Program-made: the position numbers and the translations under genes
In this document: piece after piece, positions 1 to 8,491 of the stretch
How positions within the stretch are numbered: position 1 is the stretch's first letter
Layout of the letters: each line of letters starts with the position of its first letter
From: Rhizobium leucaenae USDA 9039
GTDB lineage: Bacteria > Pseudomonadota > Alphaproteobacteria > Rhizobiales > Rhizobiaceae
Direction of reading: 5' to 3'
Assembly: GCF_000426285.1 (NCBI RefSeq)
Contig: NZ_AUFB01000004.1
Span: 348,494-412,493 of the forward strand
Length of the DNA stretch: 64,000 nucleotides
Notes under the pieces: generated by a model
Database searches by the model: none
What the model was told of the DNA's origin: nothing
What the model saw: the letters and a program-made list of their open reading frames with translations, nothing else

Positions 1-1
1 C

Positions 2-52
2 ACGAAGCAGTTCATCTCGACGCTGAATGCCGGTCATACCTACGATATATGA
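2..52 (+). CDS. 3' end of an unidentified upstream gene (partial)
   Basis: The window opens in what may be the tail of a plus-strand gene. The frame starting at base 2 reads 16 codons (TKQFISTLNAGHTYDI) and ends at TGA 50-52. Only this fragment is visible, so no product can be named. It is kept because codon use looks ordinary and non-coding repeat sequence begins right after the stop. It could equally be chance. Confidence 0.35.
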   Translation, partial: TKQFISTLNAGHTYDI

Positions 53-250
53 GGAAAAACCCTCGCCCCATCGGGGGTCCGAAGGACGGGTTGAGACCCG
101 TGGCTCAACCCCGGTTTGGGTCACGCGGAACGCGCAGGGTGAGGGGGCGTTACCGGTATAAATGCCTTTCGTTCATCGCCCAAGGCGCTCCTCGCACTTC
201 TCCGAGTCCTCTCCCCTGATACGCCCTGCTGAGCCTGTCGATGGGCGAAC
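53..250. repeat. Intergenic region with palindromic repeat sequence
   Basis: No gene is seen here. The stretch is GC-rich and palindromic: an 8-bp perfect stem GGGTTGAG (88-95) / CTCAACCC (104-111) closes on an 8-nt loop, and further G/C runs face each other around it. It resembles the mosaic palindromic repeats that are dispersed between rhizobial genes (RIME-like), but this is a resemblance only; I see no second close copy in the window. Confidence 0.4.
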
Positions 251-251
251 A

Positions 252-275
252 CCTTCTCCTCGAACGAGGAGAAGG
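252..275 (-). terminator. Stem-loop just after pyc
   Basis: CCTTCTCCTCG (252-262) and CGAGGAGAAGG (265-275) form an 11-bp perfect inverted repeat eight bases beyond the pyc stop codon. There is no U-run on the minus strand after it, so it may be a non-canonical terminator, an mRNA-stabilising hairpin, or part of the neighbouring palindromic repeat. Confidence 0.5.
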
Positions 276-282
276 CAAAGCT

Positions 283-3200
283 TCACCCCCCGTAAACCAC
301 CAGCAGGTCCTTGGCGTCGATCTGGTCGCCGGCGCGCACGAGGATTTCGGCGATCGTGCCGTCCTTCTCCGCATGTAGCGCCGTTTCCATCTTCATCGCT
401 TCGATGGAGACCAGCACGTCGCCGGCCTTGATCGCCTGGCCGGTCGAGACAAAGACGGTGGAGATGACGCCCGGCATCGGCGCGCCGACATGGGCGGCAT
501 TGCCGACCTCGGCCTTGCGCCTGACAGCGCTGCCGGACGCACCATGGGCACGGTCCGGCACCTTGATGCGGCGCGGCTGGCCGTTGAGCTCGAAGAACAC
601 GGTGACCATGCCCTTCTCATCGGTGGCCGTCATCGCCTGGTTGACGATGACGAGGGTCTTGCCCTTCTCGATCTCGGCAAACAGCTCGTCGCCTTCCTTG
701 AGACCGTAGAAATAGGCGGGCGTCGACAAGACCGAAACGGGACCGTAGGTATCGGCGGCGAGCGCATAGTCGGTGAAGACCTTCGGATACATGAGATAGG
801 AGGCAAATTCGAAATCGTCGACCTTGCGCTCCAGCTTGGTCTCGATGACTTTGCGTTCCGCATCGAGATCGGCCTCAGTGAGCAGCGAGCCGGGGCGAAC
901 CGTATAAGGCTTGTCGCCCTTCAGCGCCTTCTTCTGCAGCGCTGCCGGCCATCCGGACGGCGGCTGGCCGAGATCGCCCTTCAGCATGGAAACAACCGAA
1001 TCCGGGAAAGCAATGTCCTTGGCCGGGTTTTCGACATCGGCAACCGTCAGGTCCTGACTGACCATCATCAGCGCCATATCGCCGACCACCTTGGAGGACG
1101 GTGTCACCTTGACGATATCGCCGAACATCTGGTTGGCATCGGCATAGGCCTGCGCCACCTGGTGCCAGCGGGTCTCGAGGCCGAGCGAACGGGCCTGCTC
1201 CTTGAGGTTGGTGAACTGGCCGCCCGGCATTTCGTGCAGGTAGACTTCCGAGGCCGGTCCCTTGAGGTCGCTTTCGAAGGCGGCATATTGGTGGCGAACG
1301 GCTTCCCAATAGAAGGAGATGCGGCGGATCCATTCCGGATCGAGGCCCGGATCGCGCTCGGACCCTTTGAGCGCCTCGACGATCGAGCCAAGGCAGGGCT
1401 GCGAGGTATTGCCCGAGAGCGCATCCATCGCCGCATCGACCGCATCGACGCCGGCATCGACAGCAGCGAGAACCGTTGCGGCTGCAATGCCCGAAGTGTC
1501 ATGCGTGTGGAAGTGGATCGGCAGGCCGGTCGCCTCGCGCAGTGCCTTGAACAGCACCTTAGCCGCAGCCGGCTTCAAAAGACCGGCCATGTCCTTCAGC
1601 GCGATGATATGGGCGCCGGCCTTTTCCAGCTCGACGGCAAGATCGGTATAATATTTCAGGTCGTATTTCGGGCGGGAGGAATTGAGGATATCGCCGGTGT
1701 AGCAGATCGCCGCTTCACACAGCTTGTTCTCCTCGGCAATGGCATCCATCGACACGCGCATGTTTTCGACCCAGTTCAGGCAGTCGAAGACGCGGAAGAG
1801 GTCGATGCCGCCCTTGGCCGCCTGGCGGACGAAATATTTGACGACATTGTCGGGATAGTTTGTATAGCCGACGCCGTTGGCGCCGCGCAGCAGCATCTGC
1901 AACAGCAGGTTCGGCGCGCCCTCACGGATCAAAGACAGGCGCTCCCACGGGTCTTCGGTGAGGAAACGCATGGAGACGTCGAAAGTGGCGCCGCCCCAGC
2001 ATTCCAGCGACAGCAGTTGCGGCAGAGCGCGCGCATAGGTGCCGGCGACGCGGGCGATGTCGAAGGTGCGCATGCGGGTGGCAAGCAGCGACTGATGGCC
2101 GTCGCGCATGGTCGTGTCGGTCATCAGCACGCGCTTTTCGTTGCGCATCCACTCGGCGAACTTCTGCGGGCCGAGCTGATCCAGGCGCTGCTTGCTGCCG
2201 TCGGGAACCTTGCCGTCGATATAGGGCAGCACCGGTTCGGCCGCTTTCGGCGACGGCGCCGGCCGGCCGCGGGCCTCCGGATGGCCGTTGACGGTGACAT
2301 CAGCGAGATAGGTCAAAAGCTTGGTGGCGCGGTCCTGGCGCTTGACCTGCTGGAACAGCTCCGGCGTCGTGTCGATGAAGCGGGTGGTATAGCTGTTATC
2401 CTTGAACTTCGGATGCGTGATGATCGCTTCGAGGAAGGTCAGGTTGGTGGCGACGCCGCGGATGCGGAATTCGCGCAGCGCCCGGTCCATGCGGGCAATC
2501 GCTTCGGACGGGTTCGGCGCCCAGGCCGTGACCTTGACGAGCAGCGGATCGTAATAGCGGGTGATGATGGCGCCGGAATAGGAGGTGCCGCCATCGAGGC
2601 GGATACCGAAGCCGGAGGCCGAGCGATAGGCGGTGATGCGGCCGTAATCGGGAATGAAATTATGCTCTGGATCCTCGGTGGTCACGCGGCACTGCAGGGC
2701 ATGGCCGTTGAGGCGGATGTCTTCCTGCTTCGGAACGCCCGATTCCGGCGTACCGATGGCAAAGCCGTCGAGGATGTGGATCTGCGCCTTGACGATGTCG
2801 ATGCCGGTGACGACTTCGGTCACCGTATGCTCGACCTGGATGCGCGGATTGACTTCGATGAAGTAGAATTTGCCGGTATCTGCATCCATCAGATATTCGA
2901 CGGTGCCGGCGCCGATATAATTCGTCGCGCCGGCGATCTTCAGCGAATAGGCGGCGAGCTCCTGGCGCTGCGCTTCGGTGAGATAAGGTGCCGGCGCACG
3001 CTCGACGACTTTCTGGTTGCGGCGCTGCACCGAACAGTCACGTTCGAAGAGATGCACGACATTGCCGTGCGTGTCGCCCAGCACCTGGCTTTCGACATGG
3101 CGAGCGCGTTCGACCAGCTTTTCCAGATAGACCTCGTCCTTGCCGAAGGCCGCCTTCGCCTCGCGCTTGGCTTCCGTCACTTCCTTGGCGAGATCGGCCT

Positions 3201-3744
3201 CCGAGCGGATGACGCGCATGCCGCGGCCGCCGCCGCCCCAGGAGGCCTTCAGCATCACCGGATAGCCGATCTCAGCCGCCATCTTGGCAACCTCGGCCAT
3301 ATCGTCCGGCAGCGGCTCGGTGGCCGGCACGACGGGCACGCCGACGGAAATCGCCAGATTGCGGGCTGCCACCTTGTTGCCGAGCTGGCGCATCGTATCG
3401 GCGCGCGGACCGATAAAGATGATGCCGGCGGCATCGCAGGCATCGACGAATTCCGGGCTTTCCGACAACAGGCCATAGCCGGGATGGATGGCATCGGCGC
3501 CGGACAGCTTGGCGACGCGGATGATCTCATCGATCGACAGATAGCTCTCGATCGGGCCGAGATCGCGGGTAAGATGCGGACCGCGCCCGACCTGATAACT
3601 TTCATCGGCCTTGAAGCGATGCAGCGCGAGTTTGTCTTCCTCGGCCCAGATGGCGACTGTTTTGATGCCGAGCTCATTGGCCGCGCGAAACACGCGAATG
3701 GCAATCTCGGAACGGTTGGCAACCAGGATCTTGGAAATGGGCAA
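283..3744 (-). CDS. pyc: Pyruvate carboxylase
   Basis: Biotin-dependent, cytoplasmic enzyme that carboxylates pyruvate to oxaloacetate (anaplerosis). Order of parts: biotin carboxylase/ATP-grasp at the N terminus (VANRSEIAIRVFRAA near the start, GGGGRGM at about 170-176), the carboxyltransferase domain beginning near MTDTTMRDGHQSLLATRMR, then a C-terminal biotinyl domain with EAMKMET, the biotin-accepting lysine at about 1118. This is a one-chain, full-length type. I chose the TTG at 3744 (LPISKILVANR, about 1,153 aa), which has AGGGAG six bases upstream and matches the start I recall for R. etli Pyc; an ATG 11 codons further out (3777) is the alternative. It lies downstream of expR on the same strand, separated by a long dyad. 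Confidence 0.97.
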   Translation of the reverse strand: MPISKILVANRSEIAIRVFRAANELGIKTVAIWAEEDKLALHRFKADESYQVGRGPHLTRDLGPIESYLSIDEIIRVAKLSGADAIHPGYGLLSESPEFVDACDAAGIIFIGPRADTMRQLGNKVAARNLAISVGVPVVPATEPLPDDMAEVAKMAAEIGYPVMLKASWGGGGRGMRVIRSEADLAKEVTEAKREAKAAFGKDEVYLEKLVERARHVESQVLGDTHGNVVHLFERDCSVQRRNQKVVERAPAPYLTEAQRQELAAYSLKIAGATNYIGAGTVEYLMDADTGKFYFIEVNPRIQVEHTVTEVVTGIDIVKAQIHILDGFAIGTPESGVPKQEDIRLNGHALQCRVTTEDPEHNFIPDYGRITAYRSASGFGIRLDGGTSYSGAIITRYYDPLLVKVTAWAPNPSEAIARMDRALREFRIRGVATNLTFLEAIITHPKFKDNSYTTRFIDTTPELFQQVKRQDRATKLLTYLADVTVNGHPEARGRPAPSPKAAEPVLPYIDGKVPDGSKQRLDQLGPQKFAEWMRNEKRVLMTDTTMRDGHQSLLATRMRTFDIARVAGTYARALPQLLSLECWGGATFDVSMRFLTEDPWERLSLIREGAPNLLLQMLLRGANGVGYTNYPDNVVKYFVRQAAKGGIDLFRVFDCLNWVENMRVSMDAIAEENKLCEAAICYTGDILNSSRPKYDLKYYTDLAVELEKAGAHIIALKDMAGLLKPAAAKVLFKALREATGLPIHFHTHDTSGIAAATVLAAVDAGVDAVDAAMDALSGNTSQPCLGSIVEALKGSERDPGLDPEWIRRISFYWEAVRHQYAAFESDLKGPASEVYLHEMPGGQFTNLKEQARSLGLETRWHQVAQAYADANQMFGDIVKVTPSSKVVGDMALMMVSQDLTVADVENPAKDIAFPDSVVSMLKGDLGQPPSGWPAALQKKALKGDKPYTVRPGSLLTEADLDAERKVIETKLERKVDDFEFASYLMYPKVFTDYALAADTYGPVSVLSTPAYFYGLKEGDELFAEIEKGKTLVIVNQAMTATDEKGMVTVFFELNGQPRRIKVPDRAHGASGSAVRRKAEVGNAAHVGAPMPGVISTVFVSTGQAIKAGDVLVSIEAMKMETALHAEKDGTIAEILVRAGDQIDAKDLLVVYGG

Positions 3745-3791
3745 TGCGCTCTCCCTCACGACGCCGAAAGCGGGCATGCTGCACCCGCGAA

Positions 3792-3830
3792 GGAAATTCT
3801 TAACTTCTTGTCACAAGAAGTTCAATTTCC
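3792..3830. promoter_or_regulatory. 39-bp dyad between expR and pyc
   Basis: AACTTCTTG (3802-3810) and CAAGAAGTT (3814-3822) are perfect 9-bp arms around a 3-nt centre. An outer pair, GGAAATT (3792-3798) and AATTTCC (3824-3830), extends the symmetry. It lies 48 bp upstream of the pyc TTG and 32 bp downstream of the expR stop. No U-run follows, so an operator for pyc or an RNA hairpin is more likely than a standard terminator. Confidence 0.5.
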
Positions 3831-3861
3831 CCTGCGACATCCGACACCAAAATAGTTGCCA

Positions 3862-4602
3862 TTACGGAATAAGTCCGCTTCTAAAAGCGATGGCGACGAT
3901 GTGCTGGCGGTTCTTGGCGTCCAGCTTATCCTGGATACTGTTCATGTACCAATCGACAGTATGATTTGAAATCTTGAGCATCCGGCTGATTTCCATCGAG
4001 GTCATGCCTTCGGCCAGATGGTTCAATACCTCCATCTCACGCTTGGTCAGCTTGACGTCGATCGAAGCCGTCTGTTCCAGCGATTGCGCTTCGTCGCGAA
4101 GTTCCAGAAGCCGCCAGAAGGCTTTTTTTGCCACCGCATCGAAAAGCGAGATTTCGGCCGGCGACAGGTCGACCACGTTGCCGCCGATCGTCATGCTGCC
4201 GAGCAAGCCATTGCGTCCATGAATAGGGAAAATATAGCCGTCGATCAGCCCGTTGGCACGCGCATCGGTCATCATCTGCTCCATGCGCCGCCGCAGCGGA
4301 TCGCTCCTCAGCGCCGCCATGGCGTCGCGCCAGCGGAAGGGCCGCTGCGCCCGGCCGAGATAGCGGATTGTGGGATCGACAAGCAGGTATTTCCTGGCAA
4401 CATAAGTGAGCGGCCATTTGTCCGGCCAGCGCCCGGCCAACATCAAAGTCATGGGGTCAGCATTCGGTCGCGGCTGCTTCAGCAAACCATAAAAATCGAA
4501 CTTGTAAGACCGCAGAACCAGTTCCAGTTCTGCCACGACATTCTTGGCAAGCTTGCATTCTTCAATGACCACAAGCAATTGTATTAAGGAATGAATATTC
4601 AC
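3862..4602 (-). CDS. expR: LuxR-family quorum-sensing regulator, ExpR type
   Basis: Two-part LuxR protein of about 246 aa. The N-terminal autoinducer-binding domain carries the usual aromatic and acidic positions (WPDKWPLTYVARKYLLVD, then PFRW). The C terminus is a LuxR/GerE helix-turn-helix (LTKREMEVLNHLAEGMTSME onward). The neighbourhood matches what I recall of Sinorhizobium, where expR sits next to pyc and near ndvA; ExpR responds to long-chain acyl-homoserine lactones and controls exopolysaccharide and motility genes. No luxI-type synthase is visible, so it is an orphan here. The GTG at 4602 is preferred because CAGGGGG lies just upstream; an ATG six codons earlier (4620) is in frame. 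The precise name rests on synteny and memory, not on a search. Confidence 0.8.
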   Translation of the reverse strand: MNIHSLIQLLVVIEECKLAKNVVAELELVLRSYKFDFYGLLKQPRPNADPMTLMLAGRWPDKWPLTYVARKYLLVDPTIRYLGRAQRPFRWRDAMAALRSDPLRRRMEQMMTDARANGLIDGYIFPIHGRNGLLGSMTIGGNVVDLSPAEISLFDAVAKKAFWRLLELRDEAQSLEQTASIDVKLTKREMEVLNHLAEGMTSMEISRMLKISNHTVDWYMNSIQDKLDAKNRQHIVAIAFRSGLIP

Positions 4603-4966
4603 ATGTACCCCCTGGCCCAAAGGCCTGGCGTTCGTCGGCAGATGCCGCCTTCATTTCGCGCCTTGATCGGAAATGGCTGATGGCGGACAAACACAATCGG
4701 ATCGAAATTAAATTAAACGCTTTCGGCGAAAAATCTCGCCATCAACCCCAAATAGCAATCGCCACGCCGTGCTACAATGCCTGACAGGAAGTATTCTCAA
4801 GTTATGACATGTCTCCGGCAGCCGATTGCACTCCTTGCGACGCGTATAAAACAACCTAAAAATTCCTCTGAAAAAACAGTGTAGGATTCCGTTAATCGCC
4901 GGTTCAGGAACCAATCTGTAGCATCCGAGCATTCCGAATTTCGCAGATGCACAGAGGGTGCCTGAC
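4603..4966. other. Divergent intergenic region expR / ndvA
   Basis: These 364 bases carry no convincing gene. They must hold the divergent promoters of expR (leftward) and ndvA (rightward), and are more AT-rich than the flanking genes. I see no strong dyad that could be called an operator and no tRNA-like or RNA-gene structure. Confidence 0.6.
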
Positions 4967-6736
4967 GTGTCGCTGTTCAAAGTCTATGCAAGAGCTCTGA
5001 AGTATCTTGGCGCGTATCGATATCGCGTCTGGATGGTTGTGATCGCAAACATCGCACTGGCGATGACCACCATTTACGAGCCGGTTCTGTTCGGCCGCAT
5101 CTTCGACGCCATCGCCAAAAAACAGGCCGTGGCGCCGACCATGATGCTGTGGGCCGGCTTCGCCGTCTTCAGCGCGGTGGCCTTCATCGTCGTTTCCCGC
5201 GAGGCAGATCGTCTCGCCCACGGACGCCGCGCTTCGTTGCTGACCGAAGCGTTCAGCCGCATCATCTCCATGCCGCTCTCCTGGCATAGCCAGCGCGGCA
5301 CGGCGAGCGCGCTGAACACGCTGCTGCGCGCTTGCGAAGCCCTGTTCGGTCTGTGGCTCGAATTCATGCGCAACCATCTGACGACCGCAGTCGCACTGGT
5401 CGTAATGGTCCCCACGGCCATTGCCATGGACCTGCGCCTGTCGGCCGTTCTCATCCTGCTCGGCATCTTCTACTGGATCATCGGCCGCCTCGTCATGAAC
5501 CGGACGAAGGATGGCCAGACCTCGGTGGAAAGCCATTACAACACGGTGTTCTCGCATGTCAGCGACAGCATCAGCAATGTTTCCGTGCTGCATAGCTACA
5601 ACCGCATCGAAGCAGAAACCAGAGCGCTGAAGTCCTTTACCGAACGACTGCTCGCTGCCCAATATCCGGTTCTCGACTGGTGGGCGCTCGCCGGCGCGCT
5701 GAACCGCACGGCCTCGACCGTCGCGATGATGGCGATCCTGATGATCGGTACGCTGCTCGTTGAAGACGGCAGCCTGAGCCTCGGCGCGCTCATCACCTTC
5801 ATCGCCTTCGCCAACGTGCTGATCGGCCGCCTGGAGCAGCTCCGCAACTTCGCCAACCAGATCTTCGAAGCGCGCGCCAAGCTGGAAGACTTCTACACGC
5901 TGGAAGATTCCGTCCGCGATCGGGAAGAGCCGGCCGGCCTTGCCGAAATCAAGGACGTCAAGGGCGAGGTCGAGTTCCGCAACGTGTCCTTCGGCTTCGG
6001 CAACACGTCGCAGGGCCTGCGCAATATCAACTTCACGGTGAAGGCCGGCCAGACGGTCGCAATCGTGGGCCCGACGGGCGCCGGCAAGACGACGCTGGTC
6101 AACCTGTTGCAGCGTGTCTTCGACCCGCAGGACGGCCAGATCCTCGTCGATGGCAACGACATCACCAAGGTGACGCGCAAGTCGCTCCGCCGCTACATCG
6201 CCACCGTCTTCCAGGATGCCGGCCTGCTGAACCGCTCGATCAGCGACAACATCCGTCTCGGCCGCGAGGGTGCGACGGAAGAGGAAATGGTCCGGGCCGC
6301 CGAAGCGGCTGCCGCCAACGACTTCATCGAGAATCGCGAGAGCGGTTACGAGACCCGGGTTGGCGAACGCGGCAACAAGCTCTCCGGCGGCGAGCGTCAG
6401 CGTATCGCTATCGCCCGCGCCATCCTCAAGGACGCGCCGATCCTCGTGCTTGACGAGGCGACCAGCGCGCTCGACGTGGAGACCGAAAACCGGGTGAAGG
6501 CGGCGATCGACAATCTGCGCCAGAACCGCACGACCTTCATCATCGCTCACCGCCTGTCGACGGTACGCGAGGCCGATATCGTCCTCTTCCTCGACAACGG
6601 CCGCGTCATCGAAAACGGCAGCTTCAGCGAACTCAGCCAGAGCAACGGCCGCTTCGCCGCCCTGCTGCGCGCCAGCGGCATCCTGACGGACGACGAAGTC
6701 CGCAAGGCACATACGACGGAAAACGAAGCCGCTTAA
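4967..6736 (+). CDS. ndvA: Cyclic beta-1,2-glucan ABC exporter
   Basis: Inner-membrane half-transporter (membrane domain plus ATPase, about 589 aa) that exports cyclic beta-1,2-glucan to the periplasm; needed in rhizobia for osmotic adaptation and nodule invasion, and orthologous to ChvA. Roughly six membrane segments fill residues 20-300. The ATPase follows, with Walker A GPTGAGKT at about 368-375, signature LSGGERQ at 472-478 and Walker B ILVLDE at 492-497. The sequence closely resembles S. meliloti NdvA as I remember it, including its start. I use GTG 4967 (VSLFKVY) because AGAGGGT sits seven bases before it; GTG 4958 is too close to that site. The substrate-making synthase ndvB is encoded nearby on the other strand. 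Confidence 0.97.
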   Translation: MSLFKVYARALKYLGAYRYRVWMVVIANIALAMTTIYEPVLFGRIFDAIAKKQAVAPTMMLWAGFAVFSAVAFIVVSREADRLAHGRRASLLTEAFSRIISMPLSWHSQRGTASALNTLLRACEALFGLWLEFMRNHLTTAVALVVMVPTAIAMDLRLSAVLILLGIFYWIIGRLVMNRTKDGQTSVESHYNTVFSHVSDSISNVSVLHSYNRIEAETRALKSFTERLLAAQYPVLDWWALAGALNRTASTVAMMAILMIGTLLVEDGSLSLGALITFIAFANVLIGRLEQLRNFANQIFEARAKLEDFYTLEDSVRDREEPAGLAEIKDVKGEVEFRNVSFGFGNTSQGLRNINFTVKAGQTVAIVGPTGAGKTTLVNLLQRVFDPQDGQILVDGNDITKVTRKSLRRYIATVFQDAGLLNRSISDNIRLGREGATEEEMVRAAEAAAANDFIENRESGYETRVGERGNKLSGGERQRIAIARAILKDAPILVLDEATSALDVETENRVKAAIDNLRQNRTTFIIAHRLSTVREADIVLFLDNGRVIENGSFSELSQSNGRFAALLRASGILTDDEVRKAHTTENEAA

Positions 6737-6758
6737 TATTTCGCTGGGCCTAAAGATC

Positions 6759-6794
6759 AAAGCCGGGAAAGCGACGCTCTCCCGGCTTTTTTTT
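6759..6794 (+). terminator. Rho-independent terminator of ndvA
   Basis: AAAGCCGGGA (6759-6768) pairs with TCCCGGCTTT (6780-6789) and runs into eight T residues (6787-6794), 23 bases after the ndvA stop. Confidence 0.92.
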
Positions 6795-6911
6795 GCTGCC
6801 GAATTTTGGCGCGGCGAGGTTGTCAGCCAAGCGGGATGTGTCCGCAACCCTGTGCCTAGCCCTCACCCGCCAGGACCGTGTCGGCAAATACAAGGGGCTG
6901 AACCAAAAACA

Positions 6912-6944
6912 AGAAAGGCCCGGCAGGGAAAACCGGGCCTTTCT
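6912..6944 (-). terminator. Rho-independent terminator of the porin gene
   Basis: A perfect 12-bp stem, AGAAAGGCCCGG (6912-6923) with CCGGGCCTTTCT (6933-6944). On the minus strand it is followed by TTGTTTTT, so it fits leftward transcription from the porin, whose stop lies 112 bases away. It faces the ndvA terminator, giving back-to-back insulation. Confidence 0.8.
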
Positions 6945-7005
6945 CCTTCTCTGATCGGAGGTCAAATCGGTGTGGCGTCAAGCTGGAGTTAAGGCTGACG
7001 TCAAA

Positions 7006-7044
7006 CGGTTATGACGGGTCAACCCGGTTATGACGGGGTCGACC
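7006..7044. repeat. Two-copy 19-bp tandem repeat after the porin gene
   Basis: CGGTTATGACGGG occurs at 7006-7018 and again at 7025-7037, a 19-bp period, each followed by a GTC-ACCC-like tail. It lies in the 3' untranslated part of the porin transcript. Function unknown. Confidence 0.55.
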
Positions 7045-7055
7045 CGGGGATCAGA

Positions 7056-8147
7056 TCAGAACTTGCGTTCGAAGCGGAGGACGCCGGCCCACTGGTCCTT
7101 GTCGGCAGCGTCCCAGTCGGTATAGGAGACTTCCGGCTCGATCAGCAGGTCCTTGACCGGGCGCCAGGCGACGTTGGCCGTGGCGGCAAAGATCTTCGAG
7201 TCGGTATAGGCGACCTGCGCATTCGCCTGCAGCTTCGGCGTCAACTGATAGCTGGCGCCTGTCCAGAAGGCCCAGTCGCCCCAGCCGCAATCTGCACCAT
7301 TAGTCGGGCAAGCAGAGCGGTTGGTGTTGAGATAGGAGCCGGCATACTTGTTCAGCTTGTCGCCGTCCGTGTTCCAGCCGCCCATCAGGAAGGCTTTGAA
7401 GTCACCGAAGTCGGCATCGATACGAGCCTTGATGGCGCCTTCCTCGACGACGCTGTCATAGCCGCCGATAACCCGGAGCGTCCATGCACCCGCCTTGTAA
7501 CCTGCGCCGGCTACAACGTCGGGAGCATAGTGATCAGCCTTGCCAGTGCGCCATGCGCCGCCGTAGGAGGAGGTGTCGGCCGACGAGTTGGAATCTTCCA
7601 GTGAGATCACCGCCGTGAAGCCGTTGCCGGCATCATATTTGTAGGTGAACTGGTTGAGTTCCTTCGGGCCGTCATAGATGACATCGTCGTTGATGACGTT
7701 ACCGGCATAGCCCATGTAGAGATTGTACTGCGAGTCGAGCTTACCGACGGTAAAGCCGGCGAGGCTGATATTGGCCCAGAGCAGCTTCGTGCTCGTGGAG
7801 CCGCCTTCCTGCCAGTCCCAACGGTAGACGGTGTTTGTCTTCAGCGGGCCGTATTCGGTATCGCTTGCCGTGTCGATGTTGAGCTCGGCGCGGGTATGCC
7901 AAAGCGTACCGTTCCTGCTGTTGGCATTGTAGGCATCGTACCACTCGCCTTCGGTACGGACGCGGCCGCCGATCTTGAGGCAGGTCTCCGTGCCCGGAAT
8001 GAAGAAGTAGCCGGCGCCATAGGCGTCGCAAATGCGAACATATTGAAGCGGTTCCGGTTCGGCGGCCACGATGGCGTCAGCCGCCTGCGCCCCCGAGGCG
8101 GCTGCCAGGGCGGCGGCCGAACCGAGAAGAAGACTTCTGATATTCAT
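7056..8147 (-). CDS. ropA: Outer-membrane porin, RopA/Porin_2 type
   Basis: Trimeric beta-barrel porin for diffusion of small solutes across the outer membrane. The 363-aa product begins with a signal peptide (MNIRSLLLGSAAALAAASGAQA, cut after AQA). The mature part opens with the alphaproteobacterial Porin_2 hallmark: PEPLQYVRICDAYGAGYFFIPG, a cysteine pair (ICDAYG...TCLKIGG), and 'GGRVRTEGEW'. Alternating aromatic beta-strands follow, and it ends in ERKF with a terminal Phe, the usual barrel-assembly signal. Rhizobia carry several paralogues, so the suffix letter is not certain. Own promoter in the long leader and own terminator; not co-transcribed with opgC. Confidence 0.92.
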   Translation of the reverse strand: MNIRSLLLGSAAALAAASGAQAADAIVAAEPEPLQYVRICDAYGAGYFFIPGTETCLKIGGRVRTEGEWYDAYNANSRNGTLWHTRAELNIDTASDTEYGPLKTNTVYRWDWQEGGSTSTKLLWANISLAGFTVGKLDSQYNLYMGYAGNVINDDVIYDGPKELNQFTYKYDAGNGFTAVISLEDSNSSADTSSYGGAWRTGKADHYAPDVVAGAGYKAGAWTLRVIGGYDSVVEEGAIKARIDADFGDFKAFLMGGWNTDGDKLNKYAGSYLNTNRSACPTNGADCGWGDWAFWTGASYQLTPKLQANAQVAYTDSKIFAATANVAWRPVKDLLIEPEVSYTDWDAADKDQWAGVLRFERKF

Positions 8148-8491
8148 AGATTACTCCAATCCAGTATCGATTGGGCATGAGTTATCGCGCCGAAAATTCG
8201 ACGTCCCTACCCGTTCCCTTTTTGACAATCCCCACGAATGCGTCGCGGCCGTTGGACCCCGCGTTTAGCGCCGGGGTGACGGCACTCCCCGAGCGCCGTC
8301 ACGATGCCGATGTAAGTAATTCAATTTTGCACAACAAGATTTCGGGCAATGAAATCTTTGCTGCAACGCACTGGGCTGACGCTGCGTTGCAGAAAAATCA
8401 CGTCACAATTTGTTCGCGTAAATGTCACAAAACGGAATGCCTATGAAATTCAAAAGCCTAGCCGTTGTGGTATCTTAAGACCGCCGTATGC
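8148..8491 (-). promoter_or_regulatory. Long leader/promoter region of the porin gene
   Basis: No gene in these 344 bases between opgC (ending at 8492) and the porin. The side next to the porin holds a perfect hairpin, GTGACGGC (8276-8283) / GCCGTCAC (8295-8302), and next to it a smaller ACCCCG/CGGGGT pair. The distal part (8310-8460) is AT-rich. This looks like a structured 5' untranslated region or small-RNA target, as is common for porin mRNAs; the promoter is not pinned down. Confidence 0.5.

Noticed and set aside
490..3855. 1,121-codon plus-strand frame opposite pyc
   Set aside because: It is an antisense shadow in GC-rich coding DNA; the minus-strand pyruvate carboxylase has complete domains and explains the region.
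4904..6847. 647-codon minus-strand frame opposite ndvA
   Set aside because: Antisense mirror of ndvA with low-complexity Asp/Glu/Arg composition, no domain, and it runs through the ndvA terminator.
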